From Beaufortia kweichowensis (Eukaryota; Chordata; Actinopteri; Cypriniformes; Gastromyzontidae): a stretch of DNA of 64,000 bases. This document shows positions 1 to 33,900 of this stretch, in pieces. Position 1 is the stretch's first letter. Every line of letters begins with the position of its first letter. The DNA lies in assembly GCA_019155185.1 (NCBI GenBank), contig CM032795.1, positions 21,741,295-21,805,294 on the forward strand, in the 5' to 3' direction. The position numbers and the translations under genes were made by a program. Under the pieces are notes generated by a model. It searched no databases, had not been told where the DNA came from, and saw only the letters and a list, made by a program, of their open reading frames with translations.

Positions 1-435
1 TCTCATTTCAGTTTTATTCTTCTTGATGCCAAATTTCTCGGATCAAAATATTGAGTGCAGTTGGAGGTGCTCAGACGAGTATCTTTGACACTTTTGTTTT
101 GCCTAGCTGAAAAATAAAGAGACACAAATGAGACACAACACAACTGTTAACATACAGTAATAAATATGGAGTATAGCTCTGTAAAAAATCTGTTAAATAA
201 AACAAAGAAAGATGTCCAAACATTCACACAACCCAGATTTCTCCAGAAGCTTCTGTCTCGCAGCGGATTGGCCGGTGGATGGGCCGACGTCCCTCCGTGA
301 GGGTCTTCGGCTCAGATTCTCTGTTGAATGGCTCAAGGAGAAACTGAATGTCTCACTTGCCTTCTCTTTCCTCTGTGCTGTCTGTCATTATCCTTCTACT
401 TCCTCTTCCTGTTCCTCTTCCGTGTCTTTGGACCG

Positions 436-468
<33 letters not shown>

Positions 469-482
469 CGCCTCCTCTGCAG
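1..482 (+). other. dnm1: partial upstream intron of dnm1
   Basis: No dynamin exon can be recognised here. The stretch is the 3' end of an intron whose 5' exon lies left of the window. It ends in a CT repeat (about 440 to 467) that continues into the acceptor at 481-482, so the microsatellite serves as the polypyrimidine tract. Confidence 0.7.
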
Positions 483-19835
<19,353 letters not shown>

Positions 19836-22690
19836 CCCCTCCCACACGTGACAGACATCGATGACAGACACGTCAATGCAACCTGAAACTCCTCCCCTTC
19901 CTGTTGTCTTATTCTTCACACACACACAGAATGCATCTGTACAGTTCAGACTCACACAATGTCTATCATACAGTTTCACAGTGTTGTCTTTTTGTCATCA
20001 AACTAGAAACATTATTAGAAATGACATGATTCAAAGCATCAAACCGTGAGACGTCATGTGTTACAGTGATTTTAACATGACTTTTACCATAGTAAAATCC
20101 CTGTAAAGCAGACAATCTGATGGCTTGTTATCATTCACACTGAACTAATAATCCTGAAATGACAGGGTCTCCTGAATGTTTCTGTCGCTTGATTTACTTT
20201 CATCTTTGTGGTTTATTTTATCTGCTTTATTCTGATGCATTATCTCTCTGGTGCTCTACAGATAACTGCATCTTCTGCATTTCTTTACATTATGTCGGGC
20301 TCTTTTTCTTTTTGTTTTGTATGTGTGTCGGGCTGCAGTGGTCCATGAACTCACAGGCCAGAAGACGAGACCAAACTCCCCTGATGGGTAATAAACTTTC
20401 CTGTAGTTACACTTTTCATATGAACCTGCAGAGCTTCTCTTATCAAATCATCTGTTTATATAGACTTCAGAAACTCAATGACGGCACATAACGTTGCATT
20501 AGATAACAAAATATCAACCAATTGAAATACTTGTTTGCTGTTAAATCACCATCACATTCTGTATAGTATGGATGGATGTAGTTTATGTACACAGTGATTT
20601 ACAAGTACAGTTTAATCACAAGCAGTAACTTTATAGCTTTTAGATTTGGACATGACACTTATTTTGTGTACTATATAGTGGAAACATTGGCAAGCATATT
20701 TTCAACACTACTTATGTTTATAGAAAACAGCATCTTGCTTTGATATTTTGTTATCTAACGCAATGATGTTAAGATATTTAGGCGTCACATGATGATTCAT
20801 CATTAAATATTGTTTAATATTGACTGATATGGGAGCGTGTGTTTTGTCTTCTGGACTCGGGTCACATTTAACGTTTGTCTGCTGAGATTATTATGTTTCA
20901 ACACTTACGCTTGTGTCTTTTCTTTTCTGCTTTCACGGCTCTCAGTCAGCCAAACAAGGGCAGCGTCTCTCGCCCCGACAGTCCGCTTACTTCATCTTAG
21001 CACTGCTCCTCTTTCTTCTTTCTCTTCTTCTTCTGTGTTTCTTTACTCATCTCACCCTGCAAAACAAAACCACCACGAGCACATGACAACATGAACAGAC
21101 AGATGGAGGAAATCAACAGACCGTCAGATGTTTCAGTGCATCTTCTCATCGATGGGTCATGGTGAGACCATCTCTCTTTGGTTGATCCATCCTTCAACAT
21201 CATAGCGATGGTGTAATTTAAAAACAACCCTTAAAGATTTTACATGCTTTTTACTTTGTGGCCCATGTTAAAAAGGTTTTCCTGACATAAATCACCCAAA
21301 ATATATGACGTCCTTATGTAGTGATAAAATCCTTTCATCGTCCAAAACCTCTTTGAGGTGATGATGTGATAAAGCTTTAAGAAATGTTTACCCTGAGAAA
21401 TCAATCATACATTTAGAAAAAATACGATTTAGAGAGGCTGGAATGAATTACAGAGTGCAATATATTTACAAATCAGATGTGTTTACATCACATATCCACA
21501 ACATTTACAAGATAATAATGCTGTTTTGGGGTGAACAGACCATCTGAAGTTTTATTAAACATTTGTATGTTTCATTTAGTAAAAACTGAACGGACTGTGT
21601 ATCGCAAACTACACAATATATACTGTATACTGCTTTCAATTACAGTACACGGCCAACACTGTTATCATCTCATCGTGGTGCATGTTTAATTCAGTGAGCG
21701 ATATTCGGTTATTTCAGAAATAAATACTTGGATTTAGACAAAAAAACAAGAAGATGATCGCTCTATTTGTGTCCACTGTGGAATACAGTTGTTCACATTA
21801 CTTTAATAGTATGTATACTAATAAAAATATGAAACAGTGAGTCACAGATTGAATTAAATGTGCTGTAAGCGATTTTAAACCGTTTAGAAAATTACATTTT
21901 TACATACACTATTATAGGTTTTCTATAAAGCATGTAAAAAAATAACTCATTTTAAATGTTTCTCTCCAAAATCTCAACCATCATTACATTGTATAGTCAT
22001 TCTTTAAAGGGTGTAAAACAAATAAAATCCCTCGCAGCACTTTTAAACTCACAACAGTTGTTGACTTTTATCTCGGTGTGGATACAGCATCACAAGACAT
22101 TATGCAAATTTCTCAAATCTGATTTTACCTGAAAGAAAGAATAAAGAGTAAATATCACTGCTGGTCTGGTTTATTTAGATTGTTGTTTTGTTTATAATGA
22201 GAGTAAGTGTAATCTTCCACACCGGTGTGTTACTGTATTGATGTTGTTTGTTGTAATATGAATAAAACCCCTGCTGGTGATAGTTTACATCATCATAAAA
22301 AACCGTCTGTACCATATCAATTCTGTCTGTCTACACTTGATATATAAAACAAACCTTATTCTGCACAGTCTGAGTAAAACCTTATAAATGAGAAAAATAA
22401 TCAGCATTATTTAAAAGTCAAGCATTTATCATGAACATAATCTTCAATGTTGTGTATTCTTGTTGTGCATTTATGTAAATTGTGCTTCCACTGTTTAGAG
22501 ATTAGTATGTATGATTACTGAATATTAAATTATTATGGTTAAGTGATTTATTTAAAGCTGATGATAACGTGTAAAATGAGAAATGAAGTGTGTAACGGGT
22601 GACAGAATGTGTGTTTGTGTAATAATGTGTTCTGCTCCTGAACGAGTTTGACTGTGACATTAATAAAGTTCAGTGTACCACATTTCTCCT
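19836..22690 (+). other. dnm1: dnm1 3' UTR and poly(A) region
   Basis: Non-coding DNA after the first stop. It contains the alternative last exon (20946-21000). The best poly(A) hexamer is AATAAA at 22662-22667, followed by GT-rich DNA; another AATAAA lies near 22260. Exact end not decidable. Confidence 0.55.
20946..21000 (+). CDS. dnm1: alternative last exon of dnm1 (DNM1-type tail)
   Basis: After a pyrimidine-rich acceptor (tttcacggctctcag), splicing from the exon ending at 16468 would complete the AG codon to Ser and then read QPNKGSVSRPDSPLTSS and stop. This resembles the long human DNM1 tail, which has SPSRPESPRP before its end. It lies about 1.1 kb after the other last exon (19769-19835), before the best poly(A) signal. 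Splice use is inferred from phase and similarity. Confidence 0.65.
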
Positions 22691-23658
22691 GCGTCATCTT
22701 TACATCTCAATACACAAAATGTAAATAAGTTACAAAATAATGCAATTCATTTTGCATTTCCACCGTCTATAAATATAACTCAAGATAATTTACCATCACG
22801 TCATGTCAAATCTTCTTTCTTCTATTAATTTAAAGAATATTGGTAATCAAACAACATTTACCTCTATTGAATGAACACAAAACCATCAAGACATTTCTCA
22901 CAATATCTTTTTTGCATAAGGATGAAATAAATAATGACAGAATTTTAATTTTGGATGAACTATACTTTTAAAATCTTTACATTCAGGTAAATTGGGACAC
23001 TTTTTGACAGTCATCCCTGTGTGATAAAGTGTCTCAATGAACCTGAATCGACTATAATAAGATAAATATACAGAATAATAACTGTTTACACACCAGATTC
23101 ACTCCTGAAACGAACTGAACGTGAAAACATTTTCCAGACATGAACACTATTTGCTCAATCAGGTTTATTTAGGAGGAAAATCATCATCAACATCAGAAAT
23201 ATTTCTGCTGAAACTACCCATCATTCCTTCATTGTGTTCCAGCAGCGTACATGAAAAGAGATTATTAGTGTCAATATTCCAAATAAATAGAATTGGCATT
23301 TAATTAAGCTTTAGTATGAAATCACATCTCTCGTCACCGCATCTCCTCTATATTCACACTAGATTCAATCTAATTATCATCAGCAGGTAAATGTAAGTCT
23401 TTCCCCAAACCAATATACAGTATAATACACAGTTACACTATTTACACATCTGTAACGTTTCTTTAAATCAAAATAAGCATCAATGCTTTGATAATGACCA
23501 ATTAAAGCCCACATCCAAAAGAATCACTGTAAAATCTATTCAAAGGAAAAATACAAGAGGGTAAGTAGATATGAATGTTGTATAAGCGGGACATTCACTG
23601 CTCAGAGATCAGATTAATGAAAGTGCTCGAGTGAATCTGCCGGTACGGTACCGTACAG

Positions 23659-23698
<40 letters not shown>

Positions 23699-25318
23699 CT
23701 GAGATGTAAACTCATTTCTCTTCTTCTATAGTTTAACATGCTCCAGTTATGCCTACATATATATGCTCACAAGCTTAATGAGTTAACCAGTTAACTAGTC
23801 TAGTCACTTTAAATGAGATTTCTGACTTTAGGTGAACACAAGAAAACCATCCAAAAACGTCTGCAATACTATGAAGCTTATATGGATATATAATGCATTA
23901 TAAAGACGTCTTCATACTTTAAAGATGCTTTTAACACTCATGATCAATATAATCAATTATGTTTATAAGAAACTCTATAGAGATGCTATTTATGTCAAAC
24001 TGATTACACTTAACAACACAAAGAAAAACTTTATAGACATAGATAAACTCTTCTTTAAATGTGTTAAATATATAAAAGTATATGTAATGCCTTTTCATAC
24101 TTGCACTTTTAATAGACAATCAACATCTAATGCCTTGTGTGTTATAAATCATATTCTTTAAATATATATTATATAACACTATAAAGATGTTGATTGTTTA
24201 TTTATATTCCAGTTTAACTATGAAAAAGCAAGTGTTGTGTGTTATAGTTGTGGTGACAATTATTTTGTAACTGATTGTAAGAGATTTATAATGCATTATA
24301 TATGCAGTCTTCATAGGACGTGTGACTGTAAATACCCAGAATCCTCTGCAGGGTACCTGACTGCAACCTCTGTATATGTAACAAACACAACTCTCACAAT
24401 GCCGTTTCTCAATCATTCAACAACATCTGTTCAATATTCTTCATTGTTCTACAACACGATCCTCTCAGCCACACATCCGGCATCATAGAGGTCACCACAA
24501 ACACCAATCATGTCTGGACATCCCATCACACATCTCCAAACCATTGGATCTGACGGGTCACATGTTCTGGAATTACACAAAGTGCTTGTGGGGAAACAAA
24601 ATCATATATTAAATCTTTCATTGAATTCCCTCTGTGTTTGAGTAAATAATGCTGGATATAATGAACAAAACAACAACAAGCGATGGTGCCGTCCACTGAA
24701 CATTTAGATGCATTTGTTTGAATAAAACTGGCTGTCTGAATCAATCATCTGGTTTACACTAAACTACTGATGTTAAAATTACTTTCTTCATCACTTTATT
24801 CATCACAACCATACTGTAAATCTGTAGTTCTGGTTCAGATTATAGTTTATTACCTTCACCATACTCTCCCTACTTGCTTTATGAGTGAACACACACTTTC
24901 AAATCTCTCAAATCAAACGCTACTCCTCGCAGGACCCTTGTTAGTGTGCAATCCGTTTATCTGCTTTAACTTTAGCATTCAAAGAGTCCAGTCCAAGACC
25001 CATGTTGAGAAAGTCAACACCATGGATCAGCTCCCATCGACAGAATCAAAGAAACCTGTATCATCCAGAAGAGAACATCTGTATCCCTCTAATACACCTA
25101 TATGAGAGAAAAATGAGATAATGGATTGGAGAAGACAACAGGAGAAAAAAAACTGGCTTACATCCCAACCCAAATAAAGCTTAAGATCTACAGAGATCCA
25201 AAGATTTCTCTCATTTACTGCAGAAAAGGCCAAAATATATGTGTTCGTATCAGCCCTCCTCAGATCAAGTGACAGTCTCAGATTTATATGACAGACAGAA
25301 AGACACAGATGGATGCTT
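22691..25318. other. region between convergent dnm1 and golga2, including golga2 3' UTR
   Basis: AT-rich, with no gene seen. Contains an Angel-like palindromic repeat fragment (about 22890-22980), a (CA)n run (23660-23696) and TTTATT motifs that read as AATAAA on the - strand (for example 24795-24800), so the golga2 3' UTR probably reaches at least that far. The two genes meet tail to tail. Confidence 0.55.
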
Positions 25319-28300
25319 TTAGACCACTAAGATCTTCACTTCATCCTGCTCGTCGGGCCGGTAGAAGAAAGGGATGCAGGGATTTTCTCCCAGGAAGGAA
25401 ACGGGTCTGGCCTGAGGATTCTGGATCTCCTGCAACAGCTGCATGATTTGACGGGCCGTGCCGTCCTCTTTGGGCCTCAGAGACGGACCGGCCGCCAGCT
25501 CCGCTCCAGATGCCGATCTATCAGATGTCTGGGATTGAATGTCAGGATTCATGCTGGACTGGGGCGCTGAAGACGCATCAACGGCTGTGCTCATGTCCAG
25601 AATGGCTGTGAGGAGACAGAAAAAAAATCCCAGAATAAAATCAAAGAAACAGTGCGAGAGATTTCACTTTACACATATAACTCAAATGAACCTGTTTACC
25701 TGGACTATCCACAGCATTGAGCTGGTGTCTCTCTGCGGGCTGGACGGGCTCTTCTCCAGGCAGCAGGAGGTCAGGATTATTAATAGCACTCATGTATCTG
25801 CTGTACCACTCGTTTCTTTCTCCCACCAAACGCATGACCAAATCCTGCAGTTCTGATAGTTTAGCCTAAACACACAGAGATCACATTTATCACACACTAA
25901 AGTCAATCTCACATCACACATGCTTGAGTAAACATGAGCGGTACCTTCATCTCCTCCTTGTCTTTGGCCAGCATGTTGATGTATTGCTCCTTTTCAAAGT
26001 GTTTCTGTTTCATGATGGCTCTCTGATTCTGATACAGTGCAATGTATTCACCTAACAGATGTGAGAAACCATAAAGCGTGTGACATCTAACAGTTGTTTA
26101 TCATCCCTGATTAATAATAATAGTCAATTTTACTCTTCATACATCATCACATGACGTTATCTGTTAATATAGTGAAATATTCTGCACTTGATGTCAATTG
26201 TCAGGTTATAGTTATAGTACAGCGTCTCACCGATAGTGTCGGTTTCTCCTGACAGCTGAATGCAGCGGTGTTCCAGTTCCTCCAGACGTTCCTTCAGATC
26301 CACCTTCTCCTGCATGAGAGTCGTGAAACGCACCTGGAGTTTCTCCATAGCGACCCGCAGAGCCTCATGAACCTCTACAGGAACACCAGAAGAGCCGTCT
26401 GCTAACACACACACAGACGCCCATCACAAAACTACACCTGCACAAGAGTAACACACGCGAGCGTGCTGAAATAAAACCGAACCTGTCTCTGTGTGTGTAC
26501 TGTGATGATGATGATGATGCTCATGGCTCATAGCCGTCATCTGTTGTCGGGTGGCGTAATGAAGTCTCCGCTCCTCTTCAAACCTGCGTCTCATCTCATC
26601 TCGCTCTTCCTCCAGACGTGAAAGAGCAGAATGCACAAACTCCTCCTAAACAAACCATCAGAAAAAATTCACTCGCTGAAGACAAAAAACGTTTAATGTT
26701 ACGAGCAGGTTTTAGTTTATTATGATCAACTTACCATCTCTTCTCTGCTCTCAAAGTCTTGTGGGATGACAATCTGGGACTTTAGGAAGCTGTCTGGAGG
26801 TGAATGACTTTCTAATCCATCACCTTTAAAATCCAACATGTTATTTAGCTCATTCAGTTTATTCACTACAGAACGGTGTTCATCAAGTCAGACTTACCCT
26901 GATCTCTACTCGACTGACTCAGTGTGGAGCCGTTCAAGAGCTCCTGAACTTCAGTCTTTAACTCCTCATTGTCTCTGACCAGCTGATTTAACTTCTCCTA
27001 AGTAAGATTTAAGCAAAGAAAGTGAATGTTTTTTCTCAACCTTTTTACTTGAATCATCAGCATTTCGATTGCTAACCCTTCCCTTGTGTTATTGGACCAA
27101 CAGAAATATGTTTGGATGAACTAATGATGCTCTGATCGATCAGTTTTAGCCAATAATCACAATATGTGACTTGGTCAGTAATTGCCAAATTTGGGCGATC
27201 TTATAAACCGTTCGCTAAAACACCATATATACTGAATATAATATAACCACGACAACATCTGTAGAAACTTTGATGAAAGGTTGACAGTGGTAGCTTACAT
27301 GTCAGTAATCGGCAATAGTACTGGCTAATCATTAAGGCAAGAAATTGACAGTCAGTATTGGCTGCAAAAATCCTGATTGGAGCATGTATTTCGAAAAACG
27401 AATCTGAACAGATCGGTATATCGGTAACATTAACCGACAAAATCTCCAGCAGTTAGTGTTTCAGTATGTAGCTTAAAGATCCATGCACAGCTGGATTTCA
27501 TTCAGCGCTTGCCAGTTTCATGAGCAACACACATCATAGGGTCAGCGGATAAACTACGGATGACTGACAGCCAGCCTGACACTTCAAAGCAGTGTTTTAT
27601 TGTAAAGGTCAAAGAGCGATTCTTCACGGTTACCTGCGCCAGCTGCAGCTGCATGTGACTCTGCTCCAGGTGTACTTTACTCTGAACCTCATCATGCTGC
27701 AGTCGGTCCATCAGCTGCGTCTGCTGCAGGAACTGCTTGTGCAGATGTTCTCGTTCGGCCACCAGCTGCTGATAGCCGGCCGTGTACTGCTGCAGATGGG
27801 TCAGGTACTGGTCTCTCTGTTCCTGCATGGACGTCATCTCGTTCGATTTCTCCAGCAGCTGATTGGATAAAGCAGCCAATCGGGTTAAAGAGAGAAAACA
27901 TAATAAATAAAAATCTTTAGTGGTGGAAATGAAACACATTTAAGACACCTGTTCTTTGGCGTTGTGAAGATCTTCCTGCAGCTGACCCATCTTACGAGCG
28001 ATCTCCTTCTTAATGTGCTGGTCCGACTGCAGAGCGCTGGTCAGCTCCATGTTCTCATTGGTCTGGAAGAAGAAAACAGCCATAAATCAGCCAATCAGAT
28101 GAGACGAGACGGTGACGTCATCTTGCGCTAGAGCTCACCAGCTTGACGAAGCCGTTCTGAAGCTCGGCCAGCTGATCTTTCAGGTCTCTGTTCTGGGCCA
28201 GGGCTCGGCTGATGGTGGCCTTGTCGCTCTGGACGTCCTCTAAGATGCGCAGTCGATCCTGTGCGTCTTCGGCGGATCGTTCTGTCTGTCTCTCCAGCTC

Positions 28301-30916
28301 CTCCAGCCTGACTTCCTGTTCCTGTACCAGTCGACTCAGCTGCTCATTGTCCCGTACCTGCAGGACACAACGTGAGATTACATGCCTTTCACCAGATTAT
28401 TCCCAACATACCTACAAATAATATTTTTGTCTATTCCTCATGCATGTATGAAATGTGTCATAGCAACGATCACCTGTGCCTGATACTGTAGACTGAGAGA
28501 GTCTCGTTCCTGCTGAAGGTTGTTGACGGTTTCCTGAAGAGCCAGTTCATTTTCTGAAGGTCCTGGGCTCTGTGACACGACCTGAGACTCCTGCTCCTTC
28601 TTCATCAGAGCTGTGGACAGACAACACACAAATCTCTGACGGATCTCGAAACGACAAAGATGCTTTCACGCTGAAAGTGATGAAGTGTAAATGGAGCGTG
28701 AGATCATACCGGCAGCGTTCTCCAGTTCTGAGATCTTCTCCTGCAGTTCATTAATTTGAGCAGCAGTGCTGTCTCTCTCCTCAGACATCAGCCGTACCTA
28801 CACAACACAACAACACATCAGCATCATAAACACATTCTGTTGTTGTGTGTGTATATGTACATACCTGAGTCAGAAGCTGTTCAGTTTTGTCCTTCCACAC
28901 TCGACCCTCCTCTTGTATCTGAAGAGCGTACTGATCTCTCTCCACCCGCAGCTGAGCTACAGACTCCATCAGCTAAACACACACTTTAATCATTCACTCA
29001 CTCCAAGAACACCTCCATGGTCGATGTTTTTATTTCTATATTTATTGTGTGTTTGTTAGACAGAATGAAACAGGACCCACACCTGAGCTGTGTGCTCCTC
29101 CAGCTGCTGTTTCTCCTCCACGAGAAGCTGAACCTGCTGGTGTTCTGATGGAGGTCCAGACTGACTGGAGAACTTCACAAAGAGAGAACAAACAAACAGG
29201 TTAACGTCACAGGAAACAGAAGACGCGTTCGGTATCACGGCTGTGTGGTGCGAGCGTTTGACGCATCTTCACCTGCTGCAGCATGACGTCAGCCATCTCC
29301 AAACGCTTCCGGAGCTCGTGAAGTTCCTGTTTCATGGTGTTGTTCTCATTCGCTCTCAGCTTGAGCTGCTCGGACAGTTCAGAGCTCTGCTGTCTGGACT
29401 CCTCGCTCAAATTACTGAGAAACACAGAGAACATCAAACATCTGCCGATACGAACAAACGATCTACAAACCGAACGTACCTCAGTCTGAGGATTTCTACT
29501 CGCAGACCGTCTCTCTCCTTCTCAAGCTCTTTATTGTGCTGCAGGAAACAAAATGTTTTTACTGAAAATATAATTAAACAGTCTTGTGAGAAGATGAATG
29601 CAGTATATGTTGTACCTTCTCAAACTGCTTGTGTTGTATTGAGACTGTAGATAATGTTCTCTCTAATTCAGATACTCGCTGTTTACTGGCCTGTAGTCTT
29701 GAGTTCATATCCTCCGCCTCCACTGAACAAACACACAAACATGCTTCAGTATCACACTACAAGTCACGTGTAACGTCACGCAACAAATCTCTCTACACAC
29801 CCGTCTTCTGTCGTGCTGCATGTTGTGTGTAAGACAGAGCCGTCTGGAGTTCAGATTTCTCAGACACGAGAATGCCTATAGTCTGAATATGAACCTGAGA
29901 AATCACACGTTACTAAACTTCACATCTGTACTTGAACATTCAGCTTTGTATAATGTGCTCCTTTATTTGCAAGTCAGTTGATAAGAACTCTTCATCCATG
30001 AATGAAACGCTCACCTGCAGTTGTTCACGCATGGCGCCCTGCTCCTTACCAAACTTCTGCTCGAATTCTTTCCTCTCCTGATCAGAAAACACAACACACA
30101 ATAAGACCCGTTCTTCAATAAAGCCCAAATGATCAATTTAACATCGAACCGTATGTTTGTGTACCTTCTGCAGCTGGTCTGAAAGCTCTTGAGACTGTTT
30201 TGTCTAAAAACACAAAATCAAATCATCATCTCATGTAATGTTTCTATTAAAACCAGTCACATGTGATGTTAAATGAGAAGCAGACAAAAGGGTTAGTGAG
30301 TACAATACACATGAATGAGCTGTGTAAATGCTTTTTTAAATCATTTCATAAAAATGTTTATCCTGCATACTAACCAAAAAATGACCATTAAAATTATAGC
30401 CATAATGCAATCAAATATTACCTCCTTCCATATAACTCACACTAATTTTTGACATAAAGTCATGACATTACGCAAGTCGTCATAATAACGAACAGTCGTA
30501 TGTTGGCAGAAATAGACGTCATTCATAACAGTAAACATGCATCAGCACAACATCATAGATGAACTATTAAACTCACTTTGCATGTCAGAAACTAGATCTA
30601 CTAGTGAATAGATGATGAATAAGAGACTTTAAACAGAACACTATTGGTTGGTTAGATCACATGCACATCAAAAGTGAGTCAACACAAACAGATGAGTAAA
30701 GCAATCACACTTTGTATTAACACACGCACTTGTGTGTCATGCACATACACATGTGTATTAATATGTTCAGCAGTCCTGAATCTGACACACACAAACACAC
30801 AGTCTAACAGACACTCTTACCAGTGTCTCGAGTTTGGCTGTGAGCTGGGAGTTTGTTAGCGCGCTGGAGTCCAGAGCAGCCGTCAGCTCTTGGTTGCGAG
30901 TCTAACGTGCCGGCAT

Positions 30917-30956
<40 letters not shown>

Positions 30957-33900
30957 GACTGAATGAAGGACGAGCTGAGGAGGTGAGGGGCGAGTTAGGC
31001 CAGACAGATGTGTTGTAAAGAATCAATTACATACAAAAACAGACTTCCTTCAAGACTTATAATCACTATGAGATATTTAACTTCTTCTCAGGGCAGAAAT
31101 ATATAAACAATCAATGACTAGTATTAAAGACCAGAGTTGTTATTTTTTTGTTATGTTTGTTAACCAATGCCAATAATTCTGATGATGTCACTTCCTGCTC
31201 AGGTTTCTGATTTGTTAAATGAAGTACATCTGCATCTATAACGTGTCTTTGCCGAGCGGCAGGTGTGTTGATCAAGACGAGAGTTTTAAGAGTAAAGCAG
31301 GATGTTTGTTCAGTGTGGCAGGAGATCATGTGAGCACTACATCACACTACATGACACACTGACGTCAGCGAGACAGATGGGTTATATATAACAACTTAAC
31401 TAAACTAAACTAAAGATATGAGGGAAAAAAGTCTGTAAACAGTGAAGGAATTCTGGGATATAATTGTGACATTGACAAGCTACAAAGTAGCTACATGTTC
31501 CTTTCATCTCTAAGTTACACAAGTGCTTAAATAAGATTATCCCACATCAGAGAGATTACTAAAGCTCACGGTGATAATTATAACCTTCCCGTCCAGATTA
31601 CCTTACGTTAAATAACACAATCTGACATATGTTGTGTTTAGTGGCCAAATGATTTCATGTAAATGAACAGACCTCCAGTTCTTTCTCACTGACGGTTGGT
31701 GGTCCGCTGTCTCCATTGATGTATGTTGTTGACTGAAGTGCACACAAGAGGAAAAGAAAACAGGCAAGATGAAAACTCAATTGAATTAAGTATAAAAATT
31801 GTGGTTGTCCGTCCAGCAATTCATGAGAAAGTTCTTGGAAATGCTTAAAAAAATATGCAAATAGACGTATTGTCTTTAAGATGTTTTTGGTCCCATCTTA
31901 CACTTTTAACTCAATATTTCATTCTGAAACGTCCCATTACATGAGGTATGAATGTAGTTTGATGTTGGAGGAAGCAGACAGACAGGTGACTGACCTCAGA
32001 CAGAAGTCCATTGAGCTGTTGAGAAAGCTGTCTCAAACTCTCTGTGGATGACAGCGGCCTATAAACAAACACACAAACACAGAGATCAACAATCAAGTAC
32101 ACAGTCATCAAAAGCTTTCTGTTTCAAATGAAAGTTTGCAATAGTTGAATTAATCTTTGAAGTCTTTCATAAAGAATTCAATAAAAAGTGGGTGGTCATG
32201 CCATGAGTCCTGTTAAACATATTTTCTGGTCAGCTATAATGGTGAAATAAGGAGAAAGACTCGTTTACCTGGTTTCCTCCAGCGGACGTTCATCACCATT
32301 TGCATTTCCTGTGTAATTCTGAGGAAACACACACACACAAATGAAACACAAAAATAGACCTGACAGACAAAACCGGAGGTGTGTGATGCAGAAAATGACA
32401 TAATTCTGTCAAAGCAACGCTCTGAATTAAATGAGACACATGGATCACTCATGTGAACCGTTCATTTCGAAACACATGAGCTGCACTGTTGGACATCACA
32501 AGAAGATTTAAGGAAACAAATGAAACATTGTATTAAAACAGTAGGTTTTGTTAACGTGACAGACCTGCAGGGCTGCATTATCAGCGACACACTCAGTGTT
32601 AATAGCGTAAGCGAGGTTAGAGACGGGTGAGTCTCGGTCAGGTTCTGCATCGTGTTCCTCCAGCTCCTGTGAGACCCGGTTCACCACATCCACATGATCC
32701 TGAGACAATACAGCGACAAACAAACACACACAGTCTCACGTGTCAGTGGGTTAACACAGATCACATAACAATACACTGCCATCAACATTCAAAGAACAGA
32801 AACGCAACGTTTCATTTGTGATGCACACATTCATATAAAGTGATTTCAGTTTTCAATTTCCCAGCCGGCACCGCTGGAGATTATACACGAGAGACCCTGC
32901 GTCACAACTTCCACATGTGAGAGATGAAGTCAACATGAAGCAGCCCTCACAACCTATTTTACTTCCATAATAAGACATATTTCTGAGTAAAACAGAATAT
33001 AAAAGATGATGTCATCCATCTGGATTTGTCTGGTTGGTTTAAAGTGGGTGTTTTACATAAAAAAATAAATGTACAATCTGAATGAGAGTTTGAAAGTTTT
33101 TAATATAGGATTATAAAGGGAAACATATTCTGTGCATCATTCCAAAGAAACAATAATACCAAGAAAGTAAATAGGTGGTTTTGATTTCATGTTGACCACA
33201 TGCTTAAGATCATGCAAACATGCAGTGAGACCTGCAAAACAATCCACGACGTCTTGGTGCAACTTCAGAATAACTGCGAAACCCTCCTGTGATCATGTGA
33301 CATGCAGAAGAAGAAAGGATCAAAACTCAAGGAGCAACGGAGAAAAACAGACAGGAACTGCTCACCTGACTGCTGTTGACAAATGGAGTCTGTGACACTC
33401 CATTAGTCAGACTAAGATCAGACACCATAACTTTGAGAATATTCTCAATCTACATGGGGAAGGAGAGGCGGAGCATGAAAGAAAAAGGAACAAGAACGTG
33501 AGAGTGACAAACAAAAACGGCAGGAAATAAGTAACACAAGGTGAAGGGTTAGTAATGACTGAATAGCCGAGACCCGCAGCACTCTCTATAATCATTCTAT
33601 AACCTCAAAATCATATGCAGCTATGTGTAAACATCAGGTAAACGAGAACTGCTTGAAAACCAGTACTACCACTACAATCCACACGACAACAGCAACTACT
33701 AATAAATACAGCTTCCTTATGCGTTCTAAAGCAAAACTCCCATGCTGTCTAACATCAAAAGCAATGCATAGAAGCAGGAAATATAGCTCGAATGAAAACT
33801 TTTATAAGAATGAAAACTGAAAACAAGAATCTAGGAATCATATCATTGAAACTCTTTCCACAGCATGGAGGGAAATCAAGTTAAAAACCTCTTTCTACTT

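Noticed and set aside
20339..20352. Another dnm1 last exon after ggctgcag
   Set aside because: In phase it would add only Ser-Gly-Pro and stop, with no similarity to a dynamin tail.
23643..23656. 14-bp perfect palindrome gtacggtaccgtac before a CA run
   Set aside because: Short, could occur by chance, and has no associated feature.
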